In this document: positions 62,279 to 64,000 of the stretch, one piece after another
How positions within the stretch are numbered: the stretch's first letter is position 1
How the letters are laid out: every line of letters starts with the position of its first letter
Source: Methanobacteriota archaeon
GTDB lineage: Archaea > Halobacteriota > Methanomicrobia > Methanomicrobiales > Methanocorpusculaceae
Length of the DNA: 64,000 nucleotides
NCBI GenBank assembly: GCA_023396065.1
Contig: JAEWXF010000001.1
Location: 1-64,000, forward strand
Reading direction: 5' to 3'
Made by a program: the position numbers and the translations under genes
Notes under the pieces: model-generated
What the model saw: the letters and a program-made list of their open reading frames with translations, nothing else
Database searches by the model: none
Told to the model about the DNA's origin: nothing

Positions 62279-63306
62279 AAATGAGAAATGTGTATTTTGT
62301 ACTGGGAGTACTTGGTGTACTCATGTGCTGCATGTTTGCGGCAGGTTGTGTTTCGAATGAGAATTCTCCAGGTTCTGCGGGAGTGACGATTCTGCAGACT
62401 GATGGTTCTGTGTTTACTCTGCCGCATACGGCTGAGAGGATTGTTCTGATGAACTCGAATGCGGCTGAGATGCTGTATGTGATTGGTGCTGCGGGGACTG
62501 TGGTGGGTGCTTCCCAGTCAATTCTGGATCATGCGGAGTTAGGGCCGCTGTTTCCGAATGCGGTGAGTGTGGGGAAATGGGATGTTCCTGATGTGGAGCT
62601 GATTTCGTCTTTGTCTCCGGATGTGGTGATTGCGTTTGCCAGTTCGAAGCCAAAGAATGCGGATGTGATTGAGGCTGCCGGGATTCCGATTGTCTATATT
62701 GATTGTTATAAGCCTTCGACGATGTCACAGGATGTGACGGCTCTGGGGATTCTGACAGGGAATCCCGAGCCTGCTGCCCGGTTTGTGACGTTTTACGATG
62801 GTGTGATGCAGGATGTGGCAGAGTCTGTTGAAAAGATTTCGATGAGTCCGCGGGTCTACTGTGAGGGATATACTGCGTATTCTGCTCAGGTGAACGGGTC
62901 GGGTCTGGATCTGTTGCTGGATCTTGCAAATGGAAGAAATGTTCTGATGCAGGATGCGGGTGCAACGGCGCCGAAGGTTTCACCTGAGTGGCTGGTTGCG
63001 GAAAATCCGGATTGTATAGTGAAGGTTGTTTCGGTGGCGAAGATGAGTGATCCCAAGGGGCAGTTTGAGGAGCTGGTTTCCCGGACAGGGTTTTCGTCGA
63101 TTGATGCTGTGTCACAGAATCGAACGTGGCTTATCAGGAATGATATTGCGTATGGGCCGCGAACGTTTGCGGGTGCTGTGGCTGTTGTGAAGATGCTGCA
63201 TCCGACGGTGTCTGAGCATCTTGATGTGCGGGCTGTGCTGGATGCCTATAATGCACAGTTCGGACTGAATGTGAGTGCCGGGACTCTGGTATATCCTGAA
63301 CTCTAA
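62275..63306 (+). CDS. BtuF/FepB-type substrate-binding lipoprotein
   Basis: Length is 343 aa from the ATG at 62275 (ATG at 62281 also possible). A lipoprotein signal ends MFAAGCVSN. The class III binding-protein fold follows: RIVLMNSNAAEMLYVIGAAG, VGKWDVPDVELISSLSPDVV, IPIVYIDCYKPS, and the C-terminal WLIRNDIAYGPRTFAGAVAV. Such proteins bind metal-siderophore, haem or cobalamin for import, whereas the adjacent ABC-2 pair is normally an exporter, so the combination is odd. It resembles the C-terminal domain of the fusion protein at 398-2389. Confidence 0.85.
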   Translation: MKMRNVYFVLGVLGVLMCCMFAAGCVSNENSPGSAGVTILQTDGSVFTLPHTAERIVLMNSNAAEMLYVIGAAGTVVGASQSILDHAELGPLFPNAVSVGKWDVPDVELISSLSPDVVIAFASSKPKNADVIEAAGIPIVYIDCYKPSTMSQDVTALGILTGNPEPAARFVTFYDGVMQDVAESVEKISMSPRVYCEGYTAYSAQVNGSGLDLLLDLANGRNVLMQDAGATAPKVSPEWLVAENPDCIVKVVSVAKMSDPKGQFEELVSRTGFSSIDAVSQNRTWLIRNDIAYGPRTFAGAVAVVKMLHPTVSEHLDVRAVLDAYNAQFGLNVSAGTLVYPEL

Positions 63307-63673
63307 TTTTCGGGAGGGTCGAGTAATCCCCACTTCATTTATTCTCAGTATGAATCGTGAGATAGGATTCCAGCTGTCTTAAATGCAGGTGCGGGTCAGA
63401 TGATGCTTTTTCATGGGCGGGTTGTTGATAATTCCATTCTTTTGTCGCGGAAATGTGCTTCATCCCGCTGTATCAGTAATTCCGGGTTATCAGGGTTTGT
63501 TTCTTCTCCGGAGTTCAGGGCTATCTCATCCAACCGGATACTTTCCAAACATCCGGTATTTTGGGGTCATATATGTTCCCGAATCACGAATATCACATGA
63601 ATTTCGGGTTATTTATATATCATCAGTGAGGCAACGGGGCATATTTTCGTTGGCCAGGGCCTGGGGTCAGGTC
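63307..63673. other. 367-bp intergenic region next to a recombinase gene
   Basis: No convincing gene, tRNA or repeat is visible. TTATATAT (about 63609-63617) is TATA-like. Short frames inside it lack similarity. As the region next to an integrase 3' end it is a place to look for an attachment site, but I see no direct repeat within the window. Confidence 0.35.
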
Positions 63674-64000
63674 TCATGATTTTTTCTGATGTTTCTGTGA
63701 CGTGATGCTGTGTTTCAGCAGGTGTTCAATTTGGTCCAGCCGTTGTATCAGGTTTTTTTGTTCGGTGATGAGTGTGTTGAGGAGCTGGTGGATGTCAGTT
63801 TCCGTGATGTCGGCTGTGTCGACCGTTTCTGCGGTAAGCAGGGTAAGGTGCGGTTCTGCCGTCAGGTATGCCTGCCGCAGCTGATCTCTGCCGTATCGCC
63901 GGTAGTGCGGGGAGAGTCCTTCGTCGTGCCCGATGAGTTCGTTGGCAAGGTTGATCGGGATGTGAAGTTTCATGGTGGATTCTGTCCATTTGCGGATGCT
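63674..64000 (-). CDS. tyrosine recombinase/integrase, C-terminal part (5' end outside window)
   Basis: The minus-strand frame is open to the right edge; an internal ATG at 63973 is not the real start. Reading from the edge gives SIRKWTESTMKL, where the Arg fits the HxxR catalytic pair (the His would be the codon just outside), then LANELIGHDEGLSPHYRRYG with the conserved GH and the Tyr nucleophile eight residues later, and QLRQAYLTAEPHLTLL, the usual tail of archaeal integrases. A coiled-coil tail (LLNTLITEQKNLIQRLDQIE) ends the protein. An integrated provirus or genomic island to the right is likely. Confidence 0.7.
   Translation of the reverse strand, partial: SIRKWTESTMKLHIPINLANELIGHDEGLSPHYRRYGRDQLRQAYLTAEPHLTLLTAETVDTADITETDIHQLLNTLITEQKNLIQRLDQIEHLLKHSITSQKHQKKS

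Noticed and set aside
1..64000. CRISPR arrays, tRNA and rRNA genes
   Set aside because: All intergenic stretches were read; none shows regularly spaced direct repeats, a cloverleaf with GGTTCRANNCC, or rRNA signatures.

Overview
The window is archaeal chromosome, most likely from a methanogen of the order Methanomicrobiales. Methanocorpusculum or a close relative is my guess; no rRNA is present to fix it. The evidence is a replicative MCM helicase, archaeal DnaG, a GAN/RecJ-like DHH protein with S1 and OB folds, Alba, geranylgeranylglyceryl phosphate synthase (ether lipids), the MptD-type aldolase of methanopterin synthesis, GatCAB, an HdrA-like flavoprotein, and TATA-box promoters with several apparently leaderless starts. 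Coding density is high and many genes overlap by ATGA. I see no tRNA, rRNA, CRISPR array or complete insertion sequence.

Layout. 1-2.4 kb: surface-anchored proteins, including a fusion of squalene-cyclase-like repeats to a BtuF-like metal/cobalamin-binding domain. 2.4-8.6 kb: thiC, dnaG, a PhoU/TrkA-C protein and the RecJ-like protein. 8.7-12.4 kb: two DUF7123 paralogues that share a promoter/operator layout, small proteins and adenine deaminase. 12.4-21.1 kb: DUF373 and coiled-coil proteins, an M1 peptidase, a TatD-type hydrolase, mptD and mcm. 21.4-27.4 kb: a Cache lipoprotein, a compact inverted-repeat element, a regulator-fdhD pair, an acyl-CoA synthetase and a methyltransferase. 27.5-32 kb: a six-gene zinc-ribbon/SPFH operon resembling the bacterial YdjGHI envelope-stress module but without PspA. 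32-32.7 kb: a recombination scar with gene remnants and hairpins. 32.7-40 kb: trmJ-like, GGGPS, topA, gatB, gatA and gatC, all on the minus strand. 40.2-45.5 kb: a DJ-1 family gene broken by one stop codon, an AdoMet decarboxylase, feoAB with a Cys-rich partner, and a membrane-tethered ribbon-helix-helix pair. 45.5-52.1 kb: asd, alba, an anion permease, hisH, a PAPS-reductase-like protein and a sodium symporter. 52.4-56.7 kb: an operon of gamma-carbonic anhydrase, short HdrA-like protein, MtnA and two DUF116 proteins. 56.8-63.3 kb: cobN, ABC-2 exporter and binding lipoprotein. 63.7-64 kb: the C-terminus of a tyrosine recombinase running off the right edge, which suggests an integrated element beyond the window.

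The candidates I consider most worth study are the PspA-less zinc-ribbon/SPFH operon, the HdrA-like/carbonic anhydrase/MtnA/DUF116 operon, the membrane-tethered RHH pair, the matched palindromes in front of both DUF7123 genes, and the nested inverted-repeat element at 23.1 kb with a related half-copy at 32.7 kb.
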